From: a virus
IMG/VR virus record: IMGVR_UViG_3300018481_000023
Location: 1-64,000 of that record
DNA length: 64,000 nt
Direction: 5' to 3' (one strand)
The notes beneath the pieces are model-generated. The model saw only the letters and a list, made by a program, of their open reading frames with translations. It was not told where the DNA came from and did no database searches. Shown here in pieces: positions 31,272-41,700 of this stretch (position 1 is the stretch's first letter; every line of letters begins with the position of its first letter). The translations under genes were made by a program, and so were the position numbers.

Positions 31272-32006
31272 ATGTCAATTGACCTGGATCACGTCTACAA
31301 GGACAGCAATGGCCGTGCCGTTCGTATTATAGGCTTGTGCGGACCTAAGTACTGCGGCAAGGATACAGCTGCTAGTAGGCTGATCCAGGTCAATGATGAC
31401 TACGAGAAGCTTGTATTCCGGCGAGCTCCAATGGCCGAAGGGGTCAAGAAGATCTGCTCAGAAGTCTTCGGATGGTCCTGGGAGCTTCTAGAAGACCCTG
31501 TGCTCAAGGAAACGAAGCTGGACGCATGGCCTCACATCGAACCTCGTTGGCCTATGATGGATATTGCCAACTGGATGAGGGCGAAGTATGGGGGAGATGT
31601 CTGGTGCCGCAGATGGGCTAGAATTATGCATCAGCTTAACCATGCTTGGGGTGCACACGTTATTACCGACGTGAGATTCCCTGAGGAGGTCGATATGATC
31701 TCTTCCTACGGTGGGCTGCTTATCTATATCAACCGACCCGAAGCGGAGGAAGCTCTGGCTAAGGGGAAAGCGGCCGGCAGCGAGATGGCTAAGAACCAAT
31801 CGGAGTCTCACTATGACTTCCTGCGTAAGCAGGCGCACTTCGAAGTGAACAATACGGCTTCGGTATACTACCTTCAGATGCAGATGATGACCTGTGTCCG
31901 CAAGCACTATGACCACTGGGCCTACTGGCCTGACCTTGTTGAACGTTACGCACTTGGAGGCCCTAATGACGAATCCGCACCACTCGCACACCCAGTACGT
32001 GCGTGA
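31272..32006 (+). CDS. Deoxynucleoside monophosphate kinase
   Basis: The P-loop GPKYCGKDTAAS (24-35) and the overall 244-residue plan match the phage dNMP kinase family (T4 gp1-like). TDVRFPEEVDMI near residue 137 is the conserved segment after the phosphate-binding core. It phosphorylates dNMPs for phage DNA synthesis. It overlaps folE by 41 bases. Confidence 0.85.
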   Translation: MSIDLDHVYKDSNGRAVRIIGLCGPKYCGKDTAASRLIQVNDDYEKLVFRRAPMAEGVKKICSEVFGWSWELLEDPVLKETKLDAWPHIEPRWPMMDIANWMRAKYGGDVWCRRWARIMHQLNHAWGAHVITDVRFPEEVDMISSYGGLLIYINRPEAEEALAKGKAAGSEMAKNQSESHYDFLRKQAHFEVNNTASVYYLQMQMMTCVRKHYDHWAYWPDLVERYALGGPNDESAPLAHPVRA

Positions 32007-32703
32007 GTTAGCCGACGACAAAACCGACCCGGCCCTTGGAAAGAAGGTACGCAACTACCTAATCGAAAAAGGCCTAGTCAAGCTTCCACTACCCTCTCCG
32101 AATCCTCAGTATAATCCTCGTGCAGCGGTGCAGCAGATCTCCCAGGGCATATCTTCGGGGCTCGGCTTCCTGGGGCTCGACATGGAAGACCCGTCTCTGC
32201 GCGAAACACCGTTGCGCTATGCCAAGATGTTGGTGGGAGAATTGACGGTAGGGCTAAACTTCGATTTCTTCCCTAAGATGACCGTCATCCCTAACGGCGA
32301 TGCGGAGGGTGTGGGTAGATATGACCAGATGATCCTGGAGAAGAAGATTGAGGTCATGTCACTTTGTGAACACCATCTCCAGACCATCGATGGGTATGCT
32401 CATGTAGCTTATATCCCAGACGAGAAGGTGTTAGGCCTCTCGAAGATGGCACGTGTGACGGAGTTCTTCTGCCGCCGGCCACAGATCCAGGAGCGCCTAA
32501 CCGAACAAATCTACCACGCACTGGCGTTCTGTGTAGGCACACCTGATGTGGCTGTGGTCATTGAGGCTACGCACTACTGTATGAAGGCCCGCGGCGCTTT
32601 GCAGCACACTGCTTCGACGATTACCGACAAGCTTGGTGGTCGCTTCTTGACGGTCCCCTCTCTGCGGCAGGAATTCTTCGATAGGGTGAACAATGGCCGA
32701 TAA
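31966..32703 (+). CDS. folE: GTP cyclohydrolase I
   Basis: The ATG at 31966 follows GGAGG. The zinc site is seen in SLCEHH (C134, H136-H137) and HYCMKARG (C205), and IPDEKVLGLSKMARV is diagnostic of FolE. The 245 residues include an N-terminal extension of about 50. It opens the 7-deazaguanine pathway by making dihydroneopterin triphosphate from GTP, although it lies 5 kb away from the que genes. Confidence 0.95.
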   Translation: MTNPHHSHTQYVRELADDKTDPALGKKVRNYLIEKGLVKLPLPSPNPQYNPRAAVQQISQGISSGLGFLGLDMEDPSLRETPLRYAKMLVGELTVGLNFDFFPKMTVIPNGDAEGVGRYDQMILEKKIEVMSLCEHHLQTIDGYAHVAYIPDEKVLGLSKMARVTEFFCRRPQIQERLTEQIYHALAFCVGTPDVAVVIEATHYCMKARGALQHTASTITDKLGGRFLTVPSLRQEFFDRVNNGR

Positions 32704-33163
32704 AGTCATAGAGTATAAGCATCTCACCTGGCAGGAAATAGCCTGGATGATTGACATAACCATCGCCGAGATGCACCGCAACAACTATGTGCCTTCATAC
32801 ATTGTGCCCATCGGATATGGGGGTATTATTCCAGCGGCGATGTTTACGTACAGGTACTGCAAGACTAGGCACGTTCCGCTTCCTATGCTGCCTCCAGTGC
32901 TTTGTACCTCGTACGACTCGGACAATAGGCGTTCCGAGGTTAGATCTGTTTGGCCCAGAGAAGTTGGTTCTCACATCGATACCGAGGTGACCCTGTTCAT
33001 CGACGACATCTGTGACTCCGGATCAACTATACGCCACATTAAGCAGACTATGCCCAAGTCCAAGTTCTTCTGCCTGGTTACGAAGGACGACGACACCCCA
33101 GATTGGTACGCCACATACGACTCAGCGCCTGTGTGGTGGGTGTTTCCGTGGGAGAAAGGATAG
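32693..33163 (+). CDS. Purine-type phosphoribosyltransferase
   Basis: The PRPP-binding signature VTLFIDDICDSGST (99-112) and the IVPIGYGGIIPA strand-turn (38-49) identify a type I phosphoribosyltransferase near the xanthine-guanine/hypoxanthine group. It overlaps folE by 11 bases. It could salvage guanine, including the guanine released by DpdA exchange (inference). Confidence 0.8.
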   Translation: MADKVIEYKHLTWQEIAWMIDITIAEMHRNNYVPSYIVPIGYGGIIPAAMFTYRYCKTRHVPLPMLPPVLCTSYDSDNRRSEVRSVWPREVGSHIDTEVTLFIDDICDSGSTIRHIKQTMPKSKFFCLVTKDDDTPDWYATYDSAPVWWVFPWEKG

Positions 33164-33168
33164 CGTTC

Positions 33169-33468
33169 ATGTCGTCGGCAGTGGAGCGGGCCGGTTGTGC
33201 TGGTGAGAAGACGGTTCTTCCGATAGCCGGGCATTCTGGGTACTTCGTGACTAATTCGGGAGAAGTGTGGGGACCTAGAGGGCCGCGCAGACTGTTTAAG
33301 AGCGCCTATGGCTATCTACGGGTATATATCCAGCGTAAGAACTATTCCGTGCACAGACTGGTATGTGAGGCCTTTCATGGCCCACCACCTGAAGAGGATT
33401 CTCCTGCCTTGCATCGGGATAAGAATAGATTGAACAACGTCGCCTCCAACCTGTACTGGGGACTTTGA
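33169..33468 (+). CDS. Small HNH-type endonuclease
   Basis: ATG behind AAAGGA. The chain has a NUMOD4-like start (GYFVTNSGEVWG), then YGYLRVYIQRKNYSVHRLVCEAFHG and ALHRDKNRLNNVASNLYWG, the HNH core of phage homing-type nucleases. At 99 residues it is short, and it may be a mobile gene at the end of the early block. Confidence 0.75.
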   Translation: MSSAVERAGCAGEKTVLPIAGHSGYFVTNSGEVWGPRGPRRLFKSAYGYLRVYIQRKNYSVHRLVCEAFHGPPPEEDSPALHRDKNRLNNVASNLYWGL

Positions 33469-33469
33469 G

Positions 33470-33736
33470 ATGACACTGCCTAGGGACGAATTCTTTGGGG
33501 GCGATAGGACCTGCGGACGATGTTCGTACCATCGGGCTACAGAAGACGAGGAAGAGGACTTCGTGGCTTGTGTCTGTCCCGTGGAGGAGAATCCTATTTG
33601 GGCGATCCGCAAGTTCTCCCGGATTGGAATGAGAGACGCAGAAGCGTATAAGGGAACTCACGAATACCTAGGACAGGATCCTGGCAAGATGCGCAGTGAC
33701 GACGGAGTAGCCTGTGAGGCCTTTGTTAAGGATTAG
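33470..33736 (+). CDS. Cys-containing hypothetical protein, 88 aa
   Basis: CGRC near residue 15 and CVC near 34 form a possible zinc site in the N-terminal half. The C-terminal half is helical and acidic and has a further Cys. It is the last rightward gene, directly before the convergent hairpins. Confidence 0.65.
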   Translation: MTLPRDEFFGGDRTCGRCSYHRATEDEEEDFVACVCPVEENPIWAIRKFSRIGMRDAEAYKGTHEYLGQDPGKMRSDDGVACEAFVKD

Positions 33737-33747
33737 GTGGAAATGAA

Positions 33748-33774
33748 GCGGGCCAGGAGGCCATTCCAACCCGC
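33748..33774. terminator. Convergent terminator, hairpin 1
   Basis: GCGGG and CCCGC enclose 17 bases. With hairpin 2 it lies between the converging early and virion blocks. T runs are poor on both strands, so Rho or RNA-polymerase collision may contribute. Confidence 0.4.
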
Positions 33775-33785
33775 TCCACCCTCTC

Positions 33786-33801
33786 ATCCGGCTAACCGGA
33801 T
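33786..33801. terminator. Convergent terminator, hairpin 2
   Basis: ATCCGG and CCGGAT form a perfect 6-bp stem around CTAA. On the minus strand the loop contains the TAG stop of the last virion gene. Confidence 0.45.
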
Positions 33802-34145
33802 TCGATCCTGTCCTGCCTCTCCTTAAGGATAAGCTCCTTAACCTCCCGCATAATTAGGTCGTACAGCTCGGAGTTGGAGGACATATCAAGCGATGCCTCC
33901 CTAGCACGCCGGGCACGAAACTCCTCGTCTGGAACAAAGACTCGGTTTTTGGGATCCCAGAATTCATGTCCCTGAGGGAACTGCTCTACCCGAATCTCTT
34001 CCCAGCCCTCTGAGTTTGAACCGTTCTCCGTTGGAGTTTCACCCGCAGTAGTAATCCCTGCACGGAATTTCCCCTGGTGGTCAATCAACACCCAGTGGAA
34101 TAAGGGCTGCGTGAGCGATTTAGGAGGAGGAGTCATACGGGCCAC
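33792..34145 (-). CDS. Tail-associated hypothetical protein, 117 aa
   Basis: It starts with GTG overlapping the stop of the tip protein (TAGTG); an ATG three codons on is an alternative. The segment WVLIDHQGKFRAG and a helical C-terminal part (YDLIMREVKELILKERQDR) suggest a small fibre-chaperone-like or tail-assembly protein, as often found after the tip gene (inference from position). Confidence 0.65.
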   Translation of the reverse strand: MARMTPPPKSLTQPLFHWVLIDHQGKFRAGITTAGETPTENGSNSEGWEEIRVEQFPQGHEFWDPKNRVFVPDEEFRARRAREASLDMSSNSELYDLIMREVKELILKERQDRIESG

Positions 34146-36832
34146 TAGTTCACCGCCTTCGCTATCATGCCACCGACCACTACAGCGAGGCCCCAGGTTC
34201 CAGACGTGGCATCGTGCTTACCCACTAGTTGCACGTCGTAGTTGCCTGCAGCAAGAGCCCCCGTAGTCTGATTTACGGTGACTTCTCCAATCACCTTTTC
34301 TTCGAATACGGGCTCTCCGTCCATCCCTCCTCCTTGTTGAATACCTCCCCTAGACGCCATTGAGCCCGTGACCTGAGACCCGACGTCAACCCACGTGTTG
34401 GCCCCTGCAACCGAGTACTGCAGCTTGACGGTCAGATACCGGGCAATAAACTTCGTACCATCGTAGACTGAATAGCTAAGTGTGCCCTCTGCTTTGATCT
34501 TCTGGTTGGCAGTTAGAGTGATCGTTCCTATCGGAGTAGGCTCGAGGCTAAATGGGTCAAAGGCGTTTGTGGTGACTGTTTCAAAACCTGTCCAGACGAA
34601 CTGGGTTCCACTACTGCCTCCTCCACCCCCTCCAGTGGGAGGAGGAACCGCTGCATCCTGACGTTGGAAAGCAGTCTCCGCTTGGGCTGTTACCCCAGAG
34701 TTGGTCACGGTAAGAACTACCCTGCCCGCTGCAGCTCCAATAGTGTTAATTGTGATCATGCCTTTGTCGGGACTTCCGTTGGTATTATTGACGGTACCCG
34801 TACAGGTAATGAAGTTTGCTGAGTAGGTAGTTCCATTATCGAGACGGACGTCGACTGCACCCTTTTTGACTGACGGAAGGAACTCTCTGGGCAGCTGCCC
34901 AGCGTTAGGAACCCCGAGGTAGTTCGCGGTGATGACCACCATCACAGGAAGGGTCACGATCAGGGAATAGATTGGCTGCGCCGTGGTAAAGTTTTTCCAG
35001 GCTGTCCAGGAGCTAGTGCTAGGTCCTCTAACTGAACGAGCACGGACTGAGTAGGCTGTGGCTGCGTTTAGCCCGTAGTATTCAAGAGTCTGATTCTGCC
35101 CAGAAGCTGAGGGGAGATCACTAACCGGAGTCTTTGTGGCCTGGGGAGCAATTTGAACGTGCATAGAGGTGGGCGCAATCGTGTTGGGCGCATCCATGCC
35201 GGTTACCTCCAACTGGACTCCGAAGGACTCAGTCTTCGTAGTGGCGTTGGAGGAATAGAGTGCCTCAACATCAATGATCGGGATGGGCAGTTGGACTTGT
35301 GGAGCGTTCCAAGTAGTATCAGTCCGAGGCTTCTCATGGACTGCCGGATCCCATCCGTCGATGGTTAGCGAGGTCTCACGGCCAATGACCATTACGTGCA
35401 TGGTGTCAACGACATCCACCGTCATGGCGTCGAAGTACTTGGTCGTGAAGCCGAAGCGTGCAGAAGTCAGAGTAAACCAGTCGTTCTGCTCCATCTCCAA
35501 TCCCCAGAGGGGAAGATAGAACGCGACAGTGCCTTGAAAGCGTGAGTGGTCATGAATCCGTTTGCTAATACGTTGGACACGAGACCAGTCGTTGACCGCT
35601 GCGAAGGAGACTTGGTAGTTAAAGCGTTCTCCTCCGTCGTCTATTTCCCACTGGGCATTGGTTAGAGGCGGATAGCCTTTCTCACTCCAGACCTCATACT
35701 CCTCAACATATACGCCTGCCACGGAGTTGTAGATCTCCGACAGGGTAGCTAGCGGTTGCCAAGACGATTCACGTGTCCAGATGATGTCTGCATCAGTCAG
35801 GTTGAAGACCGGTGTATGCGTAGCGCCGGGCCTAATGGTGATGGCCCCTCCGCGATCGATAACACGTCCATCCATCCCTGATTGTAGCTCTAGAAGGAGG
35901 TTGGCTAGAGGCTCAGCGGAGTTAGCCATGATACCCGATTCGTATCGCTTCTGAGTGCCGAAGATCCCACCCTGTACAATTTCGTCACAGGTAGCGTAGG
36001 CGGAAAATAGCATGGCGGTATCTAGATCCCGCTCTTCTGCTCCGGCCCCGACGATTAGCTGTCCCTTACTATACCATCCACGCATCGCCTGAGCAACTAG
36101 GATGGCAGTATTCCTCGTGAACTCCCAAGTTGAGGGGGTGGCAAGGCGATGAGAGCCAGAGCCTCCGGGCTTAGTAGAATCTTTCCTGTCGTCGTAACAC
36201 TTCACTCCATCCATGACAAAAGTCAGAACTGGCTCGCCGCTCGGGAATGCATCGCCCTCGATATCGAATTGATACCGGAAGGCGGCATAGCACATATTCG
36301 TGCCCTTGTGCTGACTAGACCAACCGCCTCCTGACCAGGATATGAGGTTAGAGTCGGCGATAGGGCTTTCACTTCCGAGCCACACGCGGCCCATCATTCT
36401 GGGGTTGTGAGCATCTGTGTAGTGACCACCATTCATTGTACGCCAACCAGTTGTAACATCACCGTCCCAGGTTAGAGAGTTCATGCCCTCGAAGATGAAG
36501 GCAAGTGCCGTGCATGGAAGATCGCTGATTGCGATAATGCGGACTAGATAAAGGCCACCAGGCGCATTTGACGAACTACCATAGGTGAACGCCCATACGA
36601 CAGATCCTCCCGTTGCCATCCGCCCAAGCATAAGCTGCCTGGGCATAGTTGGGTCAAGTTTTAACTTGAGCTCCATCCCCTGATTGGTCTTGCCGGCAGG
36701 CCGTCTCATTAAGAGGGCAGCGGCAACGTTGATGGCAATGATTAGGATCGCGGCAATAATAATGTTCGTGACCGTGTAGTAAACTACGGCCGTAGCTACT
36801 GCGGCAACGACGGCGACGATTGCAGGAGGCAT
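34145..36832 (-). CDS. Tail tip / host-specificity protein (lambda J-like)
   Basis: The 895-residue protein begins with hydrophobic stretches (AVVAAVATAVVYYTVTNIII), a feature of tail-tip proteins of this type. The central part (about 60-500) fits the baseplate hub. A fibronectin type III-like domain (LEYYGLNAATAYSVRARSVRG) is followed by Ig-like strands, a short Gly linker (PPTGGGGGGSSG) and a final beta domain. It should contact the receptor. Gene order after the NlpC/P60-like protein supports the call. Confidence 0.8.
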   Translation of the reverse strand: MPPAIVAVVAAVATAVVYYTVTNIIIAAILIIAINVAAALLMRRPAGKTNQGMELKLKLDPTMPRQLMLGRMATGGSVVWAFTYGSSSNAPGGLYLVRIIAISDLPCTALAFIFEGMNSLTWDGDVTTGWRTMNGGHYTDAHNPRMMGRVWLGSESPIADSNLISWSGGGWSSQHKGTNMCYAAFRYQFDIEGDAFPSGEPVLTFVMDGVKCYDDRKDSTKPGGSGSHRLATPSTWEFTRNTAILVAQAMRGWYSKGQLIVGAGAEERDLDTAMLFSAYATCDEIVQGGIFGTQKRYESGIMANSAEPLANLLLELQSGMDGRVIDRGGAITIRPGATHTPVFNLTDADIIWTRESSWQPLATLSEIYNSVAGVYVEEYEVWSEKGYPPLTNAQWEIDDGGERFNYQVSFAAVNDWSRVQRISKRIHDHSRFQGTVAFYLPLWGLEMEQNDWFTLTSARFGFTTKYFDAMTVDVVDTMHVMVIGRETSLTIDGWDPAVHEKPRTDTTWNAPQVQLPIPIIDVEALYSSNATTKTESFGVQLEVTGMDAPNTIAPTSMHVQIAPQATKTPVSDLPSASGQNQTLEYYGLNAATAYSVRARSVRGPSTSSWTAWKNFTTAQPIYSLIVTLPVMVVITANYLGVPNAGQLPREFLPSVKKGAVDVRLDNGTTYSANFITCTGTVNNTNGSPDKGMITINTIGAAAGRVVLTVTNSGVTAQAETAFQRQDAAVPPPTGGGGGGSSGTQFVWTGFETVTTNAFDPFSLEPTPIGTITLTANQKIKAEGTLSYSVYDGTKFIARYLTVKLQYSVAGANTWVDVGSQVTGSMASRGGIQQGGGMDGEPVFEEKVIGEVTVNQTTGALAAGNYDVQLVGKHDATSGTWGLAVVVGGMIAKAVN

Positions 36833-37317
36833 TATGCAACCTCCTCAGGTGGAGGCTCGTCGTCGGGCTCACGTTCAATGTCAAAGCATGCTACTGCGTC
36901 TAGGATAAGCCCACGACCAATACCTGCAGTGCCTAATGCGTGAAAAATGGGTGGCTCCGCGATTCCGAGGGCGTGTGCCATTCCAAGACCTTCCCACTGG
37001 TCTCCTTCTGCCCGCACAAAAACGATATCACCCCGATGAGCAAAGGCTATAGGCTTTTTCCGGAAGTTCTTCCGAATAAGATCCTCCAAGTCATCATAGC
37101 CGGCACGTTTGATCTCCATGTACGCGGTGTACGGGTCTTTGATGTCGCGGAGGCGGCCGTATACGTCACGTCCAGTTTGTTCTCTAACGGCACCGGATAC
37201 CCACTTCCCGCAGTTCTGATTCTCCCAGTCACACGAAGTCCCTGCCTGCATAGAGGCAACGATATACTCCGTGAGCTTCTGTGCCCAATCCCAACGCCGT
37301 GGGTAACGTGACTTCAT
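36832..37317 (-). CDS. NlpC/P60-like tail peptidase (DUF6950-like)
   Basis: CDWENQNCGKWVSGAVREQTG (about 35-55) matches the catalytic Cys region of DUF6950/NlpC-P60 proteins, with HRGDIVFV and GMAHALGI as the following strands (candidate catalytic His in the latter). Such proteins sit next to the tail tip and open peptidoglycan at infection. The C-terminus is Pro/Glu-rich. The stop and the tip start share a base. Confidence 0.7.
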   Translation of the reverse strand: MKSRYPRRWDWAQKLTEYIVASMQAGTSCDWENQNCGKWVSGAVREQTGRDVYGRLRDIKDPYTAYMEIKRAGYDDLEDLIRKNFRKKPIAFAHRGDIVFVRAEGDQWEGLGMAHALGIAEPPIFHALGTAGIGRGLILDAVACFDIEREPDDEPPPEEVA

Positions 37318-37341
37318 CCTATTAATTGTGGCCTCCTTGTA

Positions 37342-38064
37342 CTATGTTGCTAGGTTCATGTTGTATCCGCCGCCACTATCAATGGGGCTTCCGCCTGAGG
37401 TTCCATAGCCCCCACCGCTGTACGACCCGCTGCCCCCAGCCGCAGTTGACTTTTTACCCCAGTAGAGCCTACGCTCATTGGCTACAGCCCCCGTGACATA
37501 AGAGAAGAAGTTATCCGTGGGGTCAAGCTGGAGTTGGTCAGCGTGGCAGCGCGTGCGGTACGGAGCGCGAGAGTAACGCCCAGCCAGGGAATCAAGGACT
37601 ATCTCCAGCTTGGCAATAACCTCCTGGTTGGGGTTCGAGATATCTGCCTGTTCATCGATGAGGCGGCAGTAGTTAATTTTCAGTGCTGCCATGGGCATAA
37701 CCATATTGATCTGCTGCTGCTCTGGGTAACCGAAGCCAAAAGCTATGTCCACACGCCTTTGCTGATGGAGATAACCCATAATGTCACGAAGGACTCTAGC
37801 GGGATCCTGAATCCCAGCCTGCGTCATTCTGTTACCGTCCAAGATGAGTGTGATGGGCTCAGCCGACAGATCTCGTCCTGAACGAATCTCGACCCCAGCG
37901 GCTAATGGCTGCGCGCCAATCCATGTGTACGTACCATCGAATTTGTTCATGATGTCGTCACAGAACCGGTAGGTACCCTGATCGAGCCAGAAGGTCATAA
38001 GGACGTTTAGCTTCAGGCTAGCTGCCCGAAGAAGATCCTTTTGTGCCTGGGTAAATTGTCGCAT
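37342..38064 (-). CDS. Minor tail protein, 240 aa (hub-type)
   Basis: Beta-rich chain with a Gly/Ser-rich C-terminal tail (GGSGSYSGGGYGTSGGSP). It lies between the distal tail protein and the NlpC/P60-like protein, the place of the hub protein in the lambda and gene-transfer-agent order. FWLDQGTYRFCDD and ALKINYCRLIDEQAD resemble DUF2163-like hub proteins, but the match is weak. Confidence 0.6.
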   Translation of the reverse strand: MRQFTQAQKDLLRAASLKLNVLMTFWLDQGTYRFCDDIMNKFDGTYTWIGAQPLAAGVEIRSGRDLSAEPITLILDGNRMTQAGIQDPARVLRDIMGYLHQQRRVDIAFGFGYPEQQQINMVMPMAALKINYCRLIDEQADISNPNQEVIAKLEIVLDSLAGRYSRAPYRTRCHADQLQLDPTDNFFSYVTGAVANERRLYWGKKSTAAGGSGSYSGGGYGTSGGSPIDSGGGYNMNLAT

Positions 38065-38068
38065 GATG

Positions 38069-38731
38069 CTAACTCGTTGACCTGTCCATGAGCTGTATTG
38101 CTTTGAAGGTGAAGCTTGGGTAAGTCTCCACAGTATCCTCCTCTTGGTATCCGCCCATCATTTTCATCTGCGCACTTGCCTTGCGGTAACGGATGTTGAC
38201 GGGAAGTCCCGTGGTAACATCGGGCCGCGGACGTACATGAACGACGATAGTGTTAGTGCCTGACACCACTCCTCCGGCTACAACGCGGTGCAGATACCAG
38301 AGCAGGCCTAGCTTGTAGGAGATGTAGTCTCCCATGGTGACGATAGCGCCTGTTGCCATCCGGTCGAGGGTGAGAGTGCCGACATTGAATGAAACGGCAG
38401 TAACTCGCGGAGCACTTTGACCCGCGAGGGTCCAGGGGTCAGCAGCCACAGTGAGATGCTGATAAGCACGAGGCATAATACGGCGAGGATCGTACGCAAG
38501 GAAGGACTCCATTGAACCTTCGAGTTTCATGAGGAACGCGATAGACTCGTCGTAGCGGTCATCGCGCAGTGGAGGGGTTGAATATTCTGCAACCCAAACA
38601 GGAGTACCACGTTCGATCGTCTGGATCATGCCGCCTCCACCAGGAGAAATCTGTTGGAAGCGTCCAAGCTCAAACTTCTTAGACGTGAATCCCATCACCA
38701 GTGGGATCTCTAGGGGAGCATTAAGAGCCAT
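38069..38731 (-). CDS. Distal/minor tail protein, 220 aa
   Basis: This beta-rich protein follows the tape measure gene with one base between. ERGTPVWVAEYSTPPLRDD and SFLAYDPRR resemble minor tail proteins that cap the tube end. The role is inferred from order; no catalytic motif. Confidence 0.6.
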   Translation of the reverse strand: MALNAPLEIPLVMGFTSKKFELGRFQQISPGGGGMIQTIERGTPVWVAEYSTPPLRDDRYDESIAFLMKLEGSMESFLAYDPRRIMPRAYQHLTVAADPWTLAGQSAPRVTAVSFNVGTLTLDRMATGAIVTMGDYISYKLGLLWYLHRVVAGGVVSGTNTIVVHVRPRPDVTTGLPVNIRYRKASAQMKMMGGYQEEDTVETYPSFTFKAIQLMDRSTS

Positions 38732-38732
38732 A

Positions 38733-41700
38733 CTACTGCCTTAGCCTCTGTCTGTTCTCCCTTGTGCGGGAATCGATGATGTAGGGAAGATGAGAGCGTA
38801 TGCGTTCATCACGTGCAGCCATCTCTGCCCTAAGCTGTTTAATAGCGTCCTCGGTAGCTCCACGTGCATCGATCTGGGTGGACATGTCGTAGACAGTAGG
38901 CCCGCCCTTTGAACGTTTGTCTTGCCCGATGAAGCCTGAGGTACCTGGAATGAAGACTTCGTCTCCAGCGCCTTGTTCACGTACCTGATATGCCCAGCCT
39001 TTGGTGACCGGCCCACCCATTGCACGTCCAGGCATCGTGGTGATGTTGTCGGTATAGGTGGCGCTCGTCATGGTAGTAGACCCACCAAACATTTGTCCGC
39101 CGTACATACCTACTATCTGGCCTGCAGATTGGACGACGGCTCCTGCTATCGTAGCCCAGATGCTCTGGCCTCCACCTGACAGCATAGCACCGATGCTATT
39201 GAGGATACCTGCTGCCCCCTGAGCGAAGGCCTCCAACCCTATCTTGGACTTCTCGGTAGCTGTTCTCATGTCCCTCAGGCTGAGAGTCATATCATCTTCT
39301 ACGGTGGTGCTGAGGGTCTCAAAGGAAGTGGTGACTCCACCGGAAGTCCCGGCTGCTAAGGCCATAGTCTGTAGGGAAGTTGCAGCTAAGGTAGCAGCAG
39401 TGGCCAAGGAGGTAACGGCTATACTGGCCGAACTTGAAGCCGCGGCGGCCACAGAAGCGCCAGCCTGTGCGTTTACATCTACTCCGCCTTCCTTACCTCC
39501 ACCGAACAGGCCTCCGAAGGTCGTATCGGATAGTCTACCCAAGGCCTTCTCGGTGATGTTGTGCATTATGTCTAGGGCGACGTCCTTGATAGCTTCGCCG
39601 AAGGACTTCGTCCCATCGGCTAGTGCCATTAGGTTGTCGTACAGGGAGTTGAAGGCGTTGTCCCAGGTATCCTTCATGTCGGCGATATGCGCCTTCGTCT
39701 TGTCAATTGCCACGGTATAGGCATCTTGCGCAGTCAGCAGACGTGCATAGTCGGCAACCATCTTCTCGACGTCTACGTTCGACCCAGGAACCGCGGCAAC
39801 AATTTCAGTGTCCTTACGGAAGGCCTGGATCTTCCTGGCCATCTCCAACTGCTTCTCGGCGGCCCTACCAACATTCTCGCCCTTGCCGTATGCGTCGAGG
39901 AGAACCTTAGACTCGTAGATACTGGTAGAGAGTTCCTCTGCGGCCTTCTTCATATCCTTGAAGGCTTCTATCGCACTCTTCGTATTGGCCAGCGCCAGGT
40001 TAAATTGAGTCAGGCGTTCTTCTGCTGTACCGGTAGTAAACCCAAACGCTGCCATCTTCCTTTCGAGAGCCGCTAGAGCGTCCTGCCCTGCTTGACCCAT
40101 CTTGGCAAAATCGGCTAGTGTCTCCTTAGCCTGGTTGAGAGCCTCGATGCCCTGCATCTTGTCAGGATCGCCTCCACCCAGCAAGTGGTCGAGAATACTT
40201 TGTTCACCTGCCATCTCACGGGCCATGCCCTCAATTTCTTCGACCACGCTACGATACTTCTGGACGGCATCAGTTGCCTCGTTAGTCTTGAGGATAATAC
40301 CGGAGACTGCCTGCTCAATGTTCGTGGTATCAACGCCTGCAGCTTGCAAAGCGGTACGGAAGGCGGCGAGCTCTTCACCCGACATGCCTTGGAGAAGTTC
40401 ACGTGCCTCCATGATAGCGTCGACGGATTCAAAGCTCAGATCCTGGTTGAATAGAAGATCCATGGCGGAGTAGGCGTTCTCAAGGGCGTCCATAAGCTCC
40501 CGGACAGCCTCCGCCGCACGCTCTGCAGCCTTCTTAGCCTTATCAGCTCCGTCTCCAGATTCAAGGGGAGCCATCGGGTTCGGTGCTGCGCCTGGCAGAT
40601 CGAAGCCCTTCTGCAACTCGAAGTAATTCCTGAGAGCCGCTGCGGATTCTTGTTGAGCTGTACCTAGTCTTCCCCGAGCACCTTGTTCACGTCCCTGACG
40701 GAAGGACTCAGGAGATACGGCACGTCCGTGGCGCGCAGCGCCGCCAGATCCTAAGACGTCTCCAAGGCTGACTCGACCAGCATAGTAGAGTTCACTCTTA
40801 GCCTGTTCAATACGCGCAGCTGCCCCTGCCACCTCGAGAGCCGCCTTCTGGAGCATCAGCTTGTGGGTTACGTCACTGACTCGATAGCCTAATTCCTTCT
40901 GCTGGTTAATGTATTCCTTGATGGCAGAGTTGTTCGCCATGGAGTCGTTGGCGCCACTGACTGCTCCCTCAAGGGCCTTATAGCCGAAGATAGCTCCGGC
41001 AATCGCAGTGACGATGAGACTGAGTACCGTCAGGAGACGTCCCCACGGAGTGACAGCCATCACAGCGTACAATGTCATCTGTGCCGCAGTTAAAGAGACT
41101 GTTGCCGCTCGGACAACTGAAAGTGCAGTGCCTATGGCTCCCCAAGCCGTTGCAAGTCCTGCCAATACAGTGGGGGCAATCATTGCAAGACCCAGTGCGA
41201 CCATGGCTCCGACAAGGGCGCCGATGTACTGAATAACCTGCGGCATAGAGGACGCTAGGCCATTGAGTGCTCCTGTTACCGCTTTGAGAAGACCGATCCA
41301 CGCGTCGGTAATTCCAAATGCTTCGTCCGCAGCCTGCCCAAAGAACAACCAGGAATTGGACAGACGATTCATGTTTGCCTGCAGGGTTTCGACGTTCTTC
41401 GAAGTATCCAACCCGAAGGCAATTTTGACCTGCTCGGCAAACTTGGGCAAGAAGTCGGCGGAGAGAAGTTTCCCCTCCTTCATCATCTTGTTCAGTTCCG
41501 CTGTGGTTTTACCCATAGCAACAGCGGCAATGGAGAAAGCACCTGGCAGACGATCACCCAACTGGCCTCGAAGTTCCTCGGCCTGCACAGTGCCCTTGGA
41601 CATCATCTGGTCGAGAGCCCTGAAGACACCTTGGGCATCTTCTGCCGACAGTGCCAGCGTGCCCGATGCCTGGGCGAAGGTTTGGAAGATGTCATTGGTT

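Noticed and set aside
39244-40473. Plus-strand frames inside the tape measure gene
   Set aside because: They are antisense shadows of the Ala/Gln-rich coding sequence.
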